64,000 nt of DNA from Anticarsia gemmatalis (Eukaryota; Arthropoda; Insecta; Lepidoptera; Erebidae), in NCBI RefSeq assembly GCF_050436995.1, contig NC_134771.1, forward strand, positions 2,397,501-2,461,500. The letters are read 5' to 3'. Shown here in pieces: positions 61,140 through 64,000 of the stretch. A program made the position numbers and the translations under genes. Within the stretch, counting starts at the first letter, position 1, and each line of letters opens with the position of its first letter. The notes under the pieces were generated by a model. That model saw nothing but the letters and a program-made list of their open reading frames with translations. It made no database searches and was not told the DNA's origin.

Positions 61140-61342
61140 TCTTTATATACATATATAATTCTTCTGTAAGTGTGTATGTCACTGAACTTCTCTTTAATGA
61201 CTGAACCGATTTTGATGAAATTTTTTGTGTGTGTTCAAGGGGATCTGAGAATGGTTTAGATTCACAATTTTGTCCGCTGGACAATGTTTTTTTAATTAAT
61301 TTTTAATTTATTAGACAGGACAACGTCTGTCGGGTCCACTAG
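61140..61342 (+). mobile_element. Helitron-like element, fifth type, complete
   Basis: It starts TCTTTATATACATATATAAT after A (61139) and ends GTCTGTCGGGTCCACTAG before T (61343), 203 bp. The last 25 bases before CTAG can form a short GACAG...CTGTC stem, as expected near a Helitron 3' end. The body has GACTGAACCGATTTTGATGA and GTTCAAGGGGATCTGAGAAT. Confidence 0.65.
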
Positions 61343-62055
61343 TATTATAAATACTGATGAACTAACAGACAGACAGACAGACAAACATATTTTTAAATAT
61401 AGTATTTAATAAAGAAACTACGGATTGTCAAAATATATACTTTTAGATATTTATAACTACTTTCTTAAATACGAGCATAACAGTAACATTACGGCATTTC
61501 TCATAAAACATTAAGCAGAGGCGTATCGTAGGCTTCCGTAGTAGGCGACTGACCCACATTGTATTAATAGAACGAACTAATACTTTCCTTCTAATAAGAA
61601 ATGAAAAATTAATTATATTTGCTTTGATACTTCACAAAGGCCTTAGTAAGACAGTTGTTGATTGGGTTTTATTTCTGTATTTAGTAAAAATACTCTTTAA
61701 ACTTTTTATAATTGGTGTCAATGTGGCTAAAGTTTGGTAACGCATCCGAAATTTGATCGTAACTTCTTGAATCTGATGAAGTATCTGGAAATTGGTTGTA
61801 GACCGACATATAATGTGTTTTTAAAGTACAAAGACAGTCAGCTTAGATACCTTCCATTAAACGACTACCTATCTTTGGATACTCCCTCTAAAACGTTGCT
61901 TAACACACGAAACTAAGAAGGTAACTGACTACGAACTACTAAAATTAAATATGTTTTACTACTTTTTAAAGTAAAATTATCAAAAATACATATGCACTGT
62001 CGGACATAGGCCTACTTCAGAGAATTTTACAAAGTTCTCCCTTAATAAAAATGAT
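61343..62055. other. Stretch without gene
   Basis: A (GACA)n run lies at 61369-61384. ATGCACTGTCGGACATAGGC at 61991 resembles other repeat ends. The 60-codon frame 61734-61916 has no support. Confidence 0.35.
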
Positions 62056-62150
62056 TTGCGTAAGTTACATTGGCTGTGGTCGCAATCTGACGGTCAGGTA
62101 ACATGCCACCAATATAACCTGTGCCGAAACGTCAAGCAATACAAAGTGAA
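62056..62150 (-). repeat. Dispersed repeat F, inverse copy
   Basis: CATTGGCTGTGGTCGCAATC, TGACGGTCAGGTAACATG and CCTGTGCCGAAACGTCAAGC; related to 9757 and 19066. Confidence 0.5.
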
Positions 62151-62851
62151 ACATCTTGCATTTCATGTAATATTACAGCACACTTTACAAACATGCAAAC
62201 AAACTTCATCGCAAACAAACAAGCTTAGTCCTTCCCTGAAAAACTACTTCTGTAAAAAGAAAGTATTAAAATGACCTACTTTATCTCCCTGTTTCTTGTA
62301 GGAGTACAGAAGGTCGGTCAATGATTCTTAGTTTACCTTCGCATAAAGATGTATTTTCCGGTTCAATCTATTACTATTTTTCCTTGAAGTGCTTGTTGTG
62401 TATTTATAAGATGACGTTTGAAATTTGCAGTACTTTTTGAATAAGATGACTTTTGAGGATATAGGAAATAAGGATTAGTTTAGGTTTAAACCATAGGTAA
62501 CTCCATAATGTAAATCATTTGAATAGAAGAGGGACTCTTAGTTCGGACTGATCGATAAATTAGAGAGGTGATTATTTCCCAGATTTTGATTATTTTTGAC
62601 TTCAAAATGGGAAGTTACCTTGTCCCTAAATAGCGGAAATATGGAATATTCCCGTCTTAAAATATGATATCTGTGCAAATCTCTGTCTTAGGCTTTGTGT
62701 AACGAAAGGACTGTTAAATAAAACGTATCTGTGAGTCTATTATAGCTCGTGCCATGCTAACTTCCAAACAAATAGACCGATTTCGATGCGACTTTTTTTC
62801 TTTTGAAAACTTGCATATCAGGCTTCTTATTTTGCAATTAATAGGGATTAT
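62151..62851. other. Stretch without gene
   Basis: Bases 62740-62835 (TTATAGCTCGTGCCATGCTA, AATAGACCGATTTCGATGCG) look like a Helitron-like body. The rest is unrecognised. Confidence 0.35.
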
Positions 62852-62939
62852 CATTAACTATTATTTGCTGTCAGAAGACAGCAAGTAATAGTTAATGAGA
62901 GAGAAGAGTTGACTTGAAGAAAACTTCAAGTCAACTCTT
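62852..62939. repeat. Twin hairpins, back to back
   Basis: Hairpin 1 has 21-bp arms (62852-62872 and 62877-62897) with one mismatch around AGAA. Hairpin 2 has perfect 16-bp arms (62904-62919 and 62924-62939) around AAAA. Only six bases separate the two. The arms have no similarity to each other. Confidence 0.9.
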
Positions 62940-63177
62940 TTCTTCAAGGTCACAATGCCGTTCCCAAATTTTACAAAAACCATGTTATTTTTTCCTATAT
63001 TTCCTAACTTTCTCTGTAAACACTTATAACAAAGCATTAACTTATCTAAGCTCAAGTATTTGGGCTCGGCTATGAATCACTCTTACGAGTCTTACATAAA
63101 CTCATCGAGAATATTGCTTCATTATATTAGAAGTTAATAACTTTATATTAGAAACAAAGAAGACCGGTACCTGTATG

Positions 63178-63225
63178 ACAAGATGTATGGATGTGAATGT
63201 AGCAAGGGAAGTTTGTAAGGATCTG
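63178..63225 (+). mobile_element. LINE 3' end, broken off
   Basis: CAAGATGTATGGATGTGAAT, GTAGCAAGGGAAGTTTGTAA and GGATCTGATA; the remainder is missing. Confidence 0.55.
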
Positions 63226-63278
63226 ATACTTAAGCTTATAGGGATGTTTTTAGATTTAATTGGATTACCTTTTTAACA

Positions 63279-63303
63279 AGTTACAGCTCGTTTAGCTGTA
63301 ACT
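63279..63303. repeat. Short perfect hairpin
   Basis: AGTTACAGCT and its complement AGCTGTAACT lie around the five-base loop CGTTT. Confidence 0.7.
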
Positions 63304-63484
63304 AGCTGAAAATTGTTTAAGTAACCCTTTTCTTACAGTCATGTAAAAGCTAGCTTTTGCTTAAAAAATTGAAGAAATATCATCATCATAAAATGTTTTG
63401 AAAAAACAAGACGAGAATCGAATGGAGTACTTCGCGATAGAAACAGCTACAGGCTATTTGACCTTTAAGTCAAAAGCATTACAA

Positions 63485-63575
63485 TATAACCAGAATCGAA
63501 CCCGCGACAACACGATATCACCATAAACAATAATCAAGTTGTAAACACTGCATGGGATCTGAACCTGGGACCTTT
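63485..63575 (-). mobile_element. tRNA-like remnants, minus strand
   Basis: AACCAGAATCGAACCCGCGA and GGGATCTGAACCTGGGACCT are complements of B-box-like sequence, about 60 bases apart. Confidence 0.4.
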
Positions 63576-63689
63576 ATGGCAAAGGAAATGATATTTCACT
63601 CTATCAAATGAAACGGGTTTCAAATAACAATTGTTTGTGTCAACTTTGACCTTTATGGCACTTTAGAAGAAAAATTTTCATACATACAT

Positions 63690-63800
63690 AAACGCATACG
63701 TTTTTGAAAATCCATACATATTTACATAAAACCATGCCCTTTTCCCCATAGGGGTAAATAAAAACCAAAAACCATTTGCTATGATGAAGAACTGTTTTAG
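63690..63800 (-). mobile_element. LINE 3' end, minus strand
   Basis: CATACATATTTACATAAAAC, CATGCCCTTTTCCCCATAGG and GGTAAATAAAAACC. Confidence 0.55.
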
Positions 63801-64000
63801 TTTCATACACATCTTAATTTTTCCATACTATTAATAACGTTATAAGGAAAAATAAGTATTCCTGAATTTAATTATTGCAAAGTAATTGAAGTAGGTATAA
63901 TGTATGAAAAATTTATGAAAATGGGTGTGTCATGACACGTTTACACACCTCTTTTGCAACTGTAGGTAAAATTAATTTACATATAATTTTCATTGTATCA
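63801..64000. other. End of window, no gene seen
   Basis: AT-rich, nothing recognised. Confidence 0.3.

Overview
The window looks like nuclear DNA from a moth or butterfly (Lepidoptera). It is AT-rich, has almost no long open frames, and is densely seeded with short dispersed repeats of lepidopteran type. These include 250-bp Helitron-like elements of the Lep1 type (5' TC-TATACTAATATTATAAAG, 3' GCGCGGGTCAGCTAG, inserted between A and T), 3' ends of LINEs with (TATG)n tails, a repeat carrying CCCACTGCTGGGCAAGG, and several SINE families. The species cannot be told from the sequence alone.

Gene content is small. Two first coding exons on the + strand are well supported: 4304-4823 (173 codons, a glutamine-rich, acidic, Ser/Thr-rich N-terminus) and 29458-29560 (34 codons). 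Both end at good splice donors in the same phase (one base of the next codon). Three much shorter candidates, each an ATG running into a donor in a CpG-rich or repeat-poor patch, also end in phase 1: 21814-21829, 35834-35852 and 53393-53435. My reading is one rightward gene with an array of alternative promoters and first exons, whose shared downstream exons lie beyond 64000. I do not recognise the gene.

Layout. 1-2050: repeats and an RFX X-box-like palindrome. 2050-4823: repeat-poor promoter region and exon. 4824-12000: dense nested repeats, including a mariner deletion derivative and a foldback element nested in Helitron-like sequence. 12000-14050: repeat-poor, with a CTCF-like motif and a possible promoter. 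14050-19260: dense repeats, a 63-bp minisatellite and a head-to-head Helitron pair. 19260-30530: the longest repeat-poor stretch, with candidate promoters near 21.6 and 28.6 kb and the second exon. 30530-64000: repeats again, interrupted by quieter patches near 35.7, 37.2-38.2, 42.7-43.8 and 53.4 kb.

The repeats have their own story. At least two SINE families (here 5S-A and 5S-B) start with a head that aligns to the internal promoter of 5S rRNA (GTTAAGCA, about 30 bases, GGATGGGTGACC). A third SINE family (SINE-T) has a tRNA-like head. Several near-perfect inverted duplications with loops of 2-5 bases occur, twice as back-to-back pairs, and look like products of replication template switching.
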